From assembly GCF_020103755.1 (NCBI RefSeq), contig NZ_JAHSQD010000003.1, positions 1 to 64,000 of the forward strand: DNA of 64,000 bases, given 5' to 3'. Shown in pieces: positions 37,501 through 43,722 of the stretch; the stretch's first letter is position 1, and each line of letters starts with the position of its first letter. Under the pieces are notes generated by a model. The model was not told where the DNA came from. It did not search any database and saw nothing but the letters and a program-made list of their open reading frames with translations. This DNA comes from Streptomyces sp. LS1784. GTDB taxonomy: Bacteria; Actinomycetota; Actinomycetes; Streptomycetales; Streptomycetaceae. Made by a program: the position numbers and the translations under genes.

Positions 37501-37585
37501 CGTGCTCTTCGACTCGATCGCCCGACCCGACCTGGCCCTCGGCGACATCGCGTCGACCGGCCTCCCCGAGGAGACGGACCGGTGA
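31547..37585 (+). CDS. Hybrid PKS/NRPS: ACP-KS-AT-AT-ACP-C (SalA/lactacystin-type assembly line)
   Basis: A 2012-residue cytosolic megaenzyme. ACP1 (about 8-85) has its phosphopantetheine serine at Ser45 (GLDSLKSV). The KS (about 100-512) has an intact triad of Cys263 (AACAGSLV), His398 (CHGSATP) and His436 (NVGHLEAA). AT1 (about 595-908) carries GQSVGE (Ser689) and HAPH (His790); AT2 (about 1024-1371) carries GHSLGE (Ser1118). ACP2 has Ser1446 (GLDSMLAI). The condensation domain (about 1565-1990) has HHIASDA at 1693-1699. An N-terminal ACP without its own loading AT, together with the formyltransferase at the operon end, suggests formyl priming. There is no KR, DH or TE. The ATG at 31547 follows GAGGGAG. 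It overlaps the next gene as GTGA. Confidence 0.95.
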   Translation: MPQERAARDISAVTDFLLSRFAELMDLSANSVDRWAPMHRYGLDSLKSVNLAASLSEFLGWQVPATWMWQYPTVDGLARALVDGPRAAEPAPGAERRKPSHEPVAIVGIGCRFPGGPDPSSFWRLLVEGGDAVGPVPAARRDLLNDRVRWGGFIDGIDRFDPLFFGISPREAVQMDPQQRLILELSWEALEDAGIAPHSLVGSDTGVFMASCWGDYAALAHYRGPDSQITPHTATGMHDGIIANRVSYILGLQGPSMAIDAACAGSLVSVHVGCQSIQLGESDLVLAGGVNLSFVSDYYTAMDQMGALAPDGRCKSFDARANGYVRGEGAGVVVLAPLSVALERDLPVYCLIKGSSSNNDGLSNGMTAPNPQAQEKMLRTAYQRAGIAPHLVDYVECHGSATPLGDPIEANAIGAVLGGDRAEPLRLGSVKSNVGHLEAAAGIVGLVKIAMSMRNGVLPPSLHYSAPNPQIMFDEYNLTVQDRLTPWPRRSDARRGGVSSFGFGGAICHVAVEELPRPEASLLLLAADSPEALAEQARALRDGNDLRALCRRTPGDGPFRLAATARDMAELRTGLDAFGSGTPAPGLSVGEKTDGRPRVAFLFSGNGSQWVGMGRQLLAGLPVFRRSMMKSDRRMRELLGFSLVEQLLSPEGRLDDMDVFQPLLFSIQVALAETWRSLGVEPDVVLGQSVGEFAASHVAGALDFDDASRLAAHHGRLLQQLAVGRGEGIVVMTPADEVRPHLTGGLTVSGYNGLNSTLVTGTPQEIDDLVRRLTEAGVTNHRVRMGHAPHSSLVDHVLAPLKVELEGIRPRTTRIPMISTVTGELVDGAELGPDYWADNLRREIRVVDALTNLRDHDIDAVIELSPHPVLLKSVSEILPAATLPSLRRGADEASTLLGSLGALYTAGFPVAAHPFLAGDRGRHVAPSPGDAAAGEQLHLVPVTARTTGALADTCRELSNHVERDPGLRVCDLAYTLAARRTHHSHRIALFARNRQDVLDGLARVAAGQSHPDVVTGTVSGSTDRRVALVFSGGGTQWVGMGRELLRSHAGFRTWMNACDAAVRAAGGFSVLDHLAAPAEEARYEEMDFQQPVLFALQVSLAKVWLELGIEPAAVVGHSLGEVAAACVAGALSLEDAARVVVARSHLLERKADEGAMISVDLPEEELQPRLAPYAQHAAIAVVNSPTSAAVSGSPEAVDALEADLRRDGISVRRIRVERPVHSPGMDPLIRPLRESIEGITPLTPAIPFHSTALADTVNPVADVDYWVHNLRNQVRFAETIGALVDRGVSTFIEIGPHETLRGAVEEIGLSRGAQVHAVNSLRREESDVRCLLGAAASLYVRGLPLTFDPLFADDVEVVETPLVQWQKDRYWIDTEPRREPAPAPAPVETVPVAAAVAVAAAAPVETQPVAQRPVAEVVLAELADALGVPVSRFDTAAGLRDFGLDSMLAIRLVNKMQALFGHRVSPVVFLDGRSISEVVGHFVEITGGPAAPATATQAPQAPVTAARPAPAPALGAEPIRSFLEDLSELDAEELVEELDARGLLEATDAPALEQLRAEGLGLRVAPASHGQASLWFMQMVAPDAVPYNFMVTARIRTAVDEDALERAVQAVLDRHPALRTVFVEAGGSPYQVILDEPVYEFLVVDTSGLDDEQAREELAQYGHEPLDMDNGPLVRIVLMRRGPADHYLLVLVHHIASDAASADVMIRELQEYYEGADPARSAPVAPYTEFVEWERQWLAGPAADAALEWWSRKLADPPAHLDLSSKERPPGVTYEGRDIAFRWSAEETRLLREFAVREGVSISTVVLAGFFATLNRAAGTEDSVLATAIAQRAEPGWESAIGYYLNTVLVRANPAGDRSFRELLHEVHAFSLGLLEHMNYPLDLLASQLKPPRAEGRSPWFDVVVNWLSSDAFPRSVKLFHGVGETLTPDGALPLEPLQVRRHLAKFDLEISMADIDGRVAGHVQFKPSYLERQTVTALLALYRTVLFDSIARPDLALGDIASTGLPEETDR

Positions 37586-39402
37586 CCGAAACCCTGCACT
37601 CCGAGTTCATCGCCCAGGCGGTCAAGAACCCCGACGCGACCGCCGTCTACTCCGACGCCGGCGTCCTGACCTACGGCGAACTGAATGAGCGGTCCCGGGT
37701 GCTGGCCGAGCGGCTCGTCGCCGACGGCGCGGGCCCCGGCGTCCCCGTCGGCATCTGCGTCGAGCGCACCCCCGACCTGCTCGTCGCCGTCCTGGCGGCC
37801 CTGCGCGCCGGGTCCTGCTACCTGCCGCTGGACCCGAACTACCCCGCCGACCGGCTGACCTTCATGGTCCAGGACAGCGGGACCCGCCTGCTGCTCACCA
37901 CGCCCGCGTCCCGGGCCGGTTGCCCGACCGGCCCGACCGTGGTCGTGCTCGGGGAGGGCGTGACGACCGAGCCCGGCGCGAAGCCGGTGGCGGTCGTGCC
38001 CGAGGACACCGCGTACGTCATCTACACCTCCGGCTCCACCGGCAGGCCCAAGGGCGTGGCCGTCCGGCACGCCGGCGCGGTGGCGATGCTCGCCGAGATG
38101 GACCGCGTCCTGGAGGGCTGCGACCTGAGCGGAGTCTCGGCGGCGAGCTCGGTCTGCTTCGACCTGTCCGTGATGGAGATCTTCAACGCGCTGTGCCGCG
38201 GCGGCGCCGTCGTGCTCGTCGAGAGCGCCGTGCACCTGCCGGAGAGCCGGTACGTGGACCGGATCACCCATCTGAGCGTCGTTCCCTCCGTCATGAACGG
38301 CCTGCTCGATGCCGGCGCCCTGCCCCCGAACGTGCGCTCCATCGTGTTCGGCGGCGAGGCGCTGCGCCGCAAGCTGGTGGACCGGGCCTACCGGGAGACC
38401 GGCGCCACCCGGGTGTTCAACGCCTACGGCCCCACCGAGGGCACCGTCTTCTGCTCGTTCGGGCTGGTGCCCGAACACGGGACCGACGAGCCGACGATCG
38501 GCCCGCCGACCACCACCGACCTGGTCTACGTGCTCGACGGGAACCTGCGGCCGCTCCCGCCCGGCGAGTCCGGCGAGCTCTACCTCGGCGGCGTCGGCCT
38601 CGCGCACGGCTACGTCAACCGGCCGCGCACCACGGCCGAGCGGTTCGTGCCGGACCCGTTCCGCAGCGGCGAGCGGATGTACCGCACCGGGGACGTCGTC
38701 CGGTTCACCGAGGACGGCGAACTCCGGTTCCTCGGCCGCTCCGACCACCAGGTCAAGCTGCGCGGCTACCGGATCGAACTGGAGGAGGTCGAGGCCCGGC
38801 TGACCGGGTGCCCCGAGGTCCGGGAGGCCGCCGCCGCCGTCCAGGGCAACCGGCTGGTCGGCTACGTCGTGCCCGCGGGCGACGACGCGCCGCAGGACGG
38901 GCCCCGGCTGGACCCCGCGCTCCAGAGCGCCATCACCGGCAGGCTCGCCGTCGAACTGCCCGACTACATGGTGCCCGCGACGCTCGTCTTCCTGCCCGCC
39001 CTCCCGCTGGGCCCGGGCGGCAAGCTCGACCGCAACGCGCTGCCCGAGCCGCCGGCCGCCGACACCGACGGGCCGCTGACGGCCGCCAGTACGCCGACCG
39101 AGGTCGCGCTGTCGGAGATCTGGGGCCAGCTGCTCGACCTCGAACCGTCCACCATCGACGTGCAGTCCGCCTTCTACGACCTCGGCGGCGACTCGCTGCT
39201 GCTCGTCCGCCTCGCCCGGCTGATGACCCGGCGCTTCGACCGCCGCGTCCGGGTGCCCGACCTCTTCAGCTTCCGCGACATCGCCTCCCTCGCCCGCTGG
39301 CTCGACGACGACAGCGGCGCCACCCCCGAGGTGGTCCAGTCGGCCCGCGAGCGCGCCGGCGCCCGGCGTGCCGCGCTGCGCGGCCGCGGCACCGGCCGCT
39401 GA
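37582..39402 (+). CDS. NRPS adenylation-thiolation protein (A-PCP)
   Basis: A 606-residue protein that activates one amino acid and holds it on a carrier domain. Core motifs are A3 IYTSGSTGRPKG, A5 FNAYGPTEG, A7 YRTGDVVR, A8 LRGYRIELEEVE and A10 GPGGKLDR; the PCP serine is Ser538 in DLGGDSLLL. Reading the ten pocket residues by eye gives D-L-M-S-V-G-A-V-F-K. The Asp at position 235 means an alpha-amino acid, and the pocket is hydrophobic, but I cannot name the substrate (a branched aliphatic such as leucine is possible). Having no C domain, it must donate to the C domain of the upstream protein. GTG 37582 overlaps that gene's stop. Confidence 0.94.
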   Translation: MTETLHSEFIAQAVKNPDATAVYSDAGVLTYGELNERSRVLAERLVADGAGPGVPVGICVERTPDLLVAVLAALRAGSCYLPLDPNYPADRLTFMVQDSGTRLLLTTPASRAGCPTGPTVVVLGEGVTTEPGAKPVAVVPEDTAYVIYTSGSTGRPKGVAVRHAGAVAMLAEMDRVLEGCDLSGVSAASSVCFDLSVMEIFNALCRGGAVVLVESAVHLPESRYVDRITHLSVVPSVMNGLLDAGALPPNVRSIVFGGEALRRKLVDRAYRETGATRVFNAYGPTEGTVFCSFGLVPEHGTDEPTIGPPTTTDLVYVLDGNLRPLPPGESGELYLGGVGLAHGYVNRPRTTAERFVPDPFRSGERMYRTGDVVRFTEDGELRFLGRSDHQVKLRGYRIELEEVEARLTGCPEVREAAAAVQGNRLVGYVVPAGDDAPQDGPRLDPALQSAITGRLAVELPDYMVPATLVFLPALPLGPGGKLDRNALPEPPAADTDGPLTAASTPTEVALSEIWGQLLDLEPSTIDVQSAFYDLGGDSLLLVRLARLMTRRFDRRVRVPDLFSFRDIASLARWLDDDSGATPEVVQSARERAGARRAALRGRGTGR

Positions 39403-39438
39403 GTCACCCTCCACCCGACACGAAGCAGGAGCTTCCCC

Positions 39439-41220
39439 ATGACCGACAGCCCCGAGCAGGAGTACGACCCGGGTGACGTGGCCGTCATCGGCATGTCCCT
39501 ACGGGCTCCCGGAGCCCGCACCAAGGAACAGTTCTGGGACGTCCTCGTCAACGGCCGGGAGACCGTGTCCTTCCTGGCCAAGGACGACATCCACGTCGAC
39601 GAGACCCTGATCCACAGCCCGTTCTACGTGCGGGCCTGCGGCGTGCTCGACACGTACGACAAGTTCGACCCGTCGGTGTTCGGCATCAGCGACCGGATGG
39701 CGGCCGCGATGACCCCGGAGAACCGGCTGTTCCTGGAGAGCGCCTGGGAGTCGTTGGAGGACGGCGGCTACGACCCGGACCGGCTCAAGGCCGAGATCGG
39801 CATGTACGGCGCCAACAACCCGCAGACCGCCGCGCTCTACAGCTCCCCGCCGGACCGGGTGTCGGTCGGCCCCGAGGCGATCGAGGCCAGCCTGGCGTGG
39901 TCGCCGGACACCATGACCTCCAACGCGCTGTACTACATGGGGCTCACCGGCGAGGCCGTCACCGTCGCCACCGCCTGTGCGGGCTTCCACTACGCGGTGC
40001 ACCTGGCCTGTCAGTCGCTCCTGCTCGGCCAGAGCGACATGGCGATCGCCGGCGGCGCGATGGTCCGCCTGCCGCACCCCCGCGGTCACCTGTGGGAGGA
40101 GAACCGCATCCTGTCGAAGGACGGCCACTGCCGCCCGTTCGACGCCAACGGCACCGGCACGGCGCTGTCCAGCGGTGTCGTCACCGTGCTGTTGAAGCCG
40201 CTGGGCCGGGCCGTCGCCGACCGCGACCACGTCTACGCCGTGGTCAGGGGCTCGGCCGTCAACAACAACGGCGTCAGCGCGATGGCGTACGGCCTGGCCC
40301 AGCCCGAGCGGCTGAGCGCGTGCATCGCCGCCGCCATGGAGGTGGGCGGCGTCACCCCGGACACCGTCTCCATGTACGAGGCCAACGGTCTCGGCCTGCC
40401 GATGACCGACGAGCTCGAAGTGCACGCGGCGACCATGGCCTTCGGGAAGCAGACCGCGACCACCTCGATCGGCGGGGTCAAGGGCAACGTCGGCCACGGC
40501 GGCGTGGTGTCGGGCGGCTTCGGTGCGATCAAGGCCGCGCTGGCCCTGTACCACAAGACGCTCCCGGCGACGATCAACCTCACGGAGGTCAACCAGGACC
40601 TCGACTTCCCCAGCACCCCCTTCGTGCCGCAGATCGAAGGCGCGCACTGGGAGCCGGAGGCCGGCATCCGCCGCGCCGGCATCACCTCGATCGGCGGCGG
40701 CGGCTACAACGCGCACCTGCTGCTGGAGGAGGCGCCGGCCGTCGCCGAGCGCGCCCCCGAGGACGAGGGCAGGCCGCGGCTGGCGACCCTGTCCGCCCTG
40801 GACGACGACGCGCTGGCCCGTCAGCGCACCCGGCTCCGGGACTGGCTGGAGGCCGACCCCGGCCTGCGCCTGGACGACGTCTGCTTCACCCTCAACCTGG
40901 GCCGCAAGGTGATGGGCCGCCGGTGGGCGGCCGTGGTCCGCAGCCGCGAGGAGCTGATCGCGGCACTGGCCGACGACGCCCGCGGCCCGGTCACCACGAC
41001 CGTCGCCGCCCCGCAGACGGACCCGGGTTCCTTCTCGCTCGACGACAACGGGATCGTGCCGTCCGGCCGGGACGTGCGGGCGCTGTCCGACCTGGCCGCC
41101 GCCTGGGTGACCGGCCGGCAGGTGGACTTCGACGCCCTGCACCTCGGGGAGGCCAGCCGCCGCGTGCCGCTGCCCACCTACCCGTTCCAGCCCCGCCGGT
41201 TCTGGCGTACGGACTGGTGA
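39439..41220 (+). CDS. Stand-alone ketosynthase-like enzyme with HGTGT His replaced by Asn (SalC-type bicyclase candidate)
   Basis: A 593-residue KS-fold protein. The nucleophile is present (Cys180 in ATACAGFHY) and so is the second histidine (His353 in GNVGHGG), but the HGTGT-motif histidine is Asn316 (EANGLGLPMTDE). Loss of that residue normally abolishes decarboxylative condensation, so the enzyme probably binds an acyl chain without elongating it. SalC in salinosporamide biosynthesis is a free-standing KS that closes the gamma-lactam and beta-lactone, and this gene sits in the same position relative to SalA/SalB-like genes. The C-terminal ~170 residues resemble a KS-AT linker remnant ending VPLPTYPFQPRRFW. 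An AGGAG precedes the ATG. Confidence 0.92.
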   Translation: MTDSPEQEYDPGDVAVIGMSLRAPGARTKEQFWDVLVNGRETVSFLAKDDIHVDETLIHSPFYVRACGVLDTYDKFDPSVFGISDRMAAAMTPENRLFLESAWESLEDGGYDPDRLKAEIGMYGANNPQTAALYSSPPDRVSVGPEAIEASLAWSPDTMTSNALYYMGLTGEAVTVATACAGFHYAVHLACQSLLLGQSDMAIAGGAMVRLPHPRGHLWEENRILSKDGHCRPFDANGTGTALSSGVVTVLLKPLGRAVADRDHVYAVVRGSAVNNNGVSAMAYGLAQPERLSACIAAAMEVGGVTPDTVSMYEANGLGLPMTDELEVHAATMAFGKQTATTSIGGVKGNVGHGGVVSGGFGAIKAALALYHKTLPATINLTEVNQDLDFPSTPFVPQIEGAHWEPEAGIRRAGITSIGGGGYNAHLLLEEAPAVAERAPEDEGRPRLATLSALDDDALARQRTRLRDWLEADPGLRLDDVCFTLNLGRKVMGRRWAAVVRSREELIAALADDARGPVTTTVAAPQTDPGSFSLDDNGIVPSGRDVRALSDLAAAWVTGRQVDFDALHLGEASRRVPLPTYPFQPRRFWRTDW

Positions 41221-41222
41221 CC

Positions 41223-42455
41223 ATGAGCACTCCGGCACTGGACACCCTGGACCTGGGCGACCCGGCCACGTTCGCGGACCACGACCTCGACGGGTTCTGG
41301 CGCACCCTGCGGGACACCGCGCCGATGCACTGGAACCCTCCGGCCGGCGGCCGCCGCGGCTTCTGGGTGCTCTCCCGCTACGACGACATCATGGCCACCT
41401 ACCGGGACAACGTGAACTTCACGTCCGAGCGCGGCAACGTGCTCGTCACCCTCCTGGAGGGCGGCGACGCCGGGGCCGGCCGGATGCTGGCCGTCACCGA
41501 CGGGCCCCGGCACCTGGAGCTGCGCAAGATCCTCCAGCGGGTGCTCTCACCGAGGGTGCTCGACGAGGTCGCGCAGGCGGTCCGGCTCAACACCCGGCAG
41601 TGGATCCGCGAGGCCGTCGAGTCCGGCGGCTGCGACTTCGCGGAGCAGATCGCCGGCCGGATCCCGATGACCACGATCTCGAACCTGCTCGGCGTGCCCG
41701 AACGGGACCGGGACTACCTGCTCTCCCTGACCAAGACCGCGCTGTCGGCCGACGACGAGGACGTCGACGAGGTCGACTCCGAGATGGCCCGCAACGAGAT
41801 CCTGATGTACTTCATGGACATCGTCGAGGAGCGGCGCGAGTCGCCCGGCGACGACGTGATCAGCATGCTGATCGCCAGCTCCATCGACGGTGTGCCGCTG
41901 TCCGACGAGGACGTCGTGCTCAACTGCTACAGCCTGATCATCGGCGGCGACGAGACCAGCCGGCTGACGATGATCGACTGCGTCCGCACGCTCGCGGCCC
42001 GGCCCGAGCAGTGGCGGCGGCTCAAGCACGGCGAGGTCGCGGTCGAGACCGCCGTGGAGGAGGTGCTGCGCTGGGCATCGCCCACGATGCACTTCGGGCG
42101 CAGCGTCGAACGGGAGACCGAACTGCACGGCGTACGGCTGCGGCCGGGCGACATCGTCACGCTCTGGCACGCCTCCGGCAACCGGGACGAACGGGTCTTC
42201 GCGCGGCCCGAGGTGTTCGACCTCGGCCGCACCCCCAACAAGCACCTGGCCTTCGGCTACGGCCCGCACTTCTGTGTGGGCTCGTACCTGGCCAAGGTGG
42301 AGATCGCCGAACTCCTCAAGGCCCTGCGGGACTTCACCCTCGGCTTCGAGCAGACCGCCGCGGCGCTGCCGATCCGGTCCAACTTCCTGACCGGGTTCTC
42401 CACCATGCCGGTGCGCTTCCGACCCGACCACTCCGGACTGAAGGAGTGCGGATGA
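41223..42455 (+). CDS. Cytochrome P450, probable hydroxylase of a carrier-bound amino acid
   Basis: A 410-residue P450. The heme loop is FGYGPHFCVG with Cys351 as ligand, the K-helix is EEVLRW, and the I-helix oxygen-binding motif is GGDETSR in place of AGxDTT. The E-T variant recurs in P450s acting on carrier-bound substrates and in SalD-like enzymes. It starts two bases after the KS-like gene and overlaps the formyltransferase start as ATGA. Predicted reaction: beta-hydroxylation of the amino acid held on the PCP, supplying the oxygen later used for the beta-lactone or side chain (inference from the salinosporamide pathway). Confidence 0.93.
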   Translation: MSTPALDTLDLGDPATFADHDLDGFWRTLRDTAPMHWNPPAGGRRGFWVLSRYDDIMATYRDNVNFTSERGNVLVTLLEGGDAGAGRMLAVTDGPRHLELRKILQRVLSPRVLDEVAQAVRLNTRQWIREAVESGGCDFAEQIAGRIPMTTISNLLGVPERDRDYLLSLTKTALSADDEDVDEVDSEMARNEILMYFMDIVEERRESPGDDVISMLIASSIDGVPLSDEDVVLNCYSLIIGGDETSRLTMIDCVRTLAARPEQWRRLKHGEVAVETAVEEVLRWASPTMHFGRSVERETELHGVRLRPGDIVTLWHASGNRDERVFARPEVFDLGRTPNKHLAFGYGPHFCVGSYLAKVEIAELLKALRDFTLGFEQTAAALPIRSNFLTGFSTMPVRFRPDHSGLKECG

Positions 42456-43147
42456 ACATCTACATGTCAGGACAAGGGGCGTTCGCGGTGCAGGTCGCGG
42501 AAGCCCTCCTGGACAAGGGGCACAAGATCGCCGGTGCGGCCGCGCCTCGGCTGCGCAAGGGCAAGTCCGACGAGAGCGACGCGATGTCCTGGGACCGCCT
42601 GCGCGCCTGGGCGTTCCCCCGGGACATCCCCTGGACGGACTCGGCCGAACTGCGCGCGATGCACATCCCGGACGGGGTGGACGTCATCGTCGCCGCGCAC
42701 TCGCACGCCTTCCTCGGCCGCCAGACCCGCGCCAGGGCCGGCATCGCCACCATCGGCTACCACCCCAGCCTGCTGCCGCTGCACCGCGGCCGGGACGCGA
42801 TCCGGTGGACGATCCGCGACGGCGACAAGGTGACGGGCGGGAGCGTCTACCACCTGACCGAGCGAACCGACGGCGGCCCGCTCGCCGCCCAGGAGCACCT
42901 GTTCGTGCCCCCGGGCTCGACCGCGCAGAGCCTGTGGCGCGACCACCTGGCGCCGCTCGGCGTGCGGCTGTTGCTGAAGGTGGTCGACGACCTCGCCGCG
43001 GACCGGCGGATCGAGGTCCCCCAGGACGAGAAGCTCGCGACCTGGGAGCCCGCGATGGACACCCAGCCGCTGTTCAAGCCCGAACTCATCGCCCTGCCCG
43101 GGTCGGTGCAGGTCGAGAGCCACACGTGGGCACTTCACGAAGAGTGA
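42452..43147 (+). CDS. Small formyltransferase (N10-formyl-THF family)
   Basis: A 231-residue protein of the methionyl-tRNA/GAR formyltransferase fold. The active-site loop is IGYHPSLLPLHRGRD with His104, and the catalytic Asp140 lies in TERTDGG. The usual Asn of the Asn-His-Asp set is Gly102, which is unusual. It lacks the tRNA-binding C-terminal domain of true Fmt and has only a short helical tail. As last gene of the operon (ATGA overlap with the P450), it likely provides a formyl group for the pathway, most attractively onto ACP1 of the first enzyme as a one-carbon starter. N-formylation of an amino group is the alternative. Confidence 0.9.
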   Translation: MNIYMSGQGAFAVQVAEALLDKGHKIAGAAAPRLRKGKSDESDAMSWDRLRAWAFPRDIPWTDSAELRAMHIPDGVDVIVAAHSHAFLGRQTRARAGIATIGYHPSLLPLHRGRDAIRWTIRDGDKVTGGSVYHLTERTDGGPLAAQEHLFVPPGSTAQSLWRDHLAPLGVRLLLKVVDDLAADRRIEVPQDEKLATWEPAMDTQPLFKPELIALPGSVQVESHTWALHEE

Positions 43148-43722
43148 CGGCCGCGCGGTGAAAGCCGCATGGTGACGGCCGTCGCGGCGGTCGCGCGGTG
43201 ACGGCCTTCCGACCCGCGAACACCGGTTCCCCGCACACAACTCGTGTGCGGGGAACCGGTGTTTGTGCCGCCACACGCGTGTCGGCCAGGCCCGAAACCC
43301 GCGGGAACCGTGCACCCCTCCCCTGGCGTCCCGTACTCGGGGCACGGCAGTGGCTCACCGCGATCCGCGCCGCCACCCCGGCCGAGCCGCCCCAGCCCGC
43401 GACACCCCCGGTGACCAGCACCGACGTCCCGGAGGCGCGGCGTTCACCGCTCGCCCCGGCAGCGCGCCGACCGCTCTCGGTCACCGTTCGCCACTACCGG
43501 CCGGGACCGGAACCGCCCCCGAGGCGGCCCCCCATGGCGTGTTTTCCGTCACAGACCATCAGACATTTTATCCGGTTTTACCTGGACTACTCCCGATCTG
43601 ACGATACGTCGACAAGGAAATACCTCCTCACCGCTTTCTCATGAGCCTTTGACACTTCGTTTAGGTGTCCATGAAGATCCGCTCGCACTTCGCCCATATA
43701 CCTGAGTCGGAGCTTACGCACA
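43148..43722. other. Intergenic region with terminator and LamG-gene promoter zone
   Basis: The left part has three GTGACGGCC repeats and the operon terminator. The right part (about 43540-43720) is clearly A/T-richer than its surroundings and should hold the promoter of the secreted LamG protein gene. TTGACA at 43659-43664 lies inside an inverted repeat, GACAC-N9-GTGTC (43661-43679). No gene is supported here. Confidence 0.5.
43219..43263 (+). terminator. Terminator of the biosynthetic operon
   Basis: Perfect 18-base arms (43221-43238 and 43244-43261) with loop AACTC, extended by A-T pairs at the base and followed by TTTG. Very strong stem-loop 70 bases past the formyltransferase stop. Confidence 0.9.

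Noticed and set aside
32734-37581. Plus-strand open frame inside the PKS gene continuing into the A-PCP gene
   Set aside because: The first ~1600 codons encode Arg/Pro-rich nonsense in the wrong phase of the PKS; real sequence begins only at the GTG at 37582.
43198-43644. A 148-codon frame after the biosynthetic operon
   Set aside because: It runs straight through the 18-base terminator hairpin and then through A/T-rich promoter-like sequence.
43148-43722. Search for an MbtH-like gene next to the NRPS genes
   Set aside because: No NPFDD...W-type small frame was found here or in 30310-31546; P450 and formyltransferase genes overlap, leaving no room between them.
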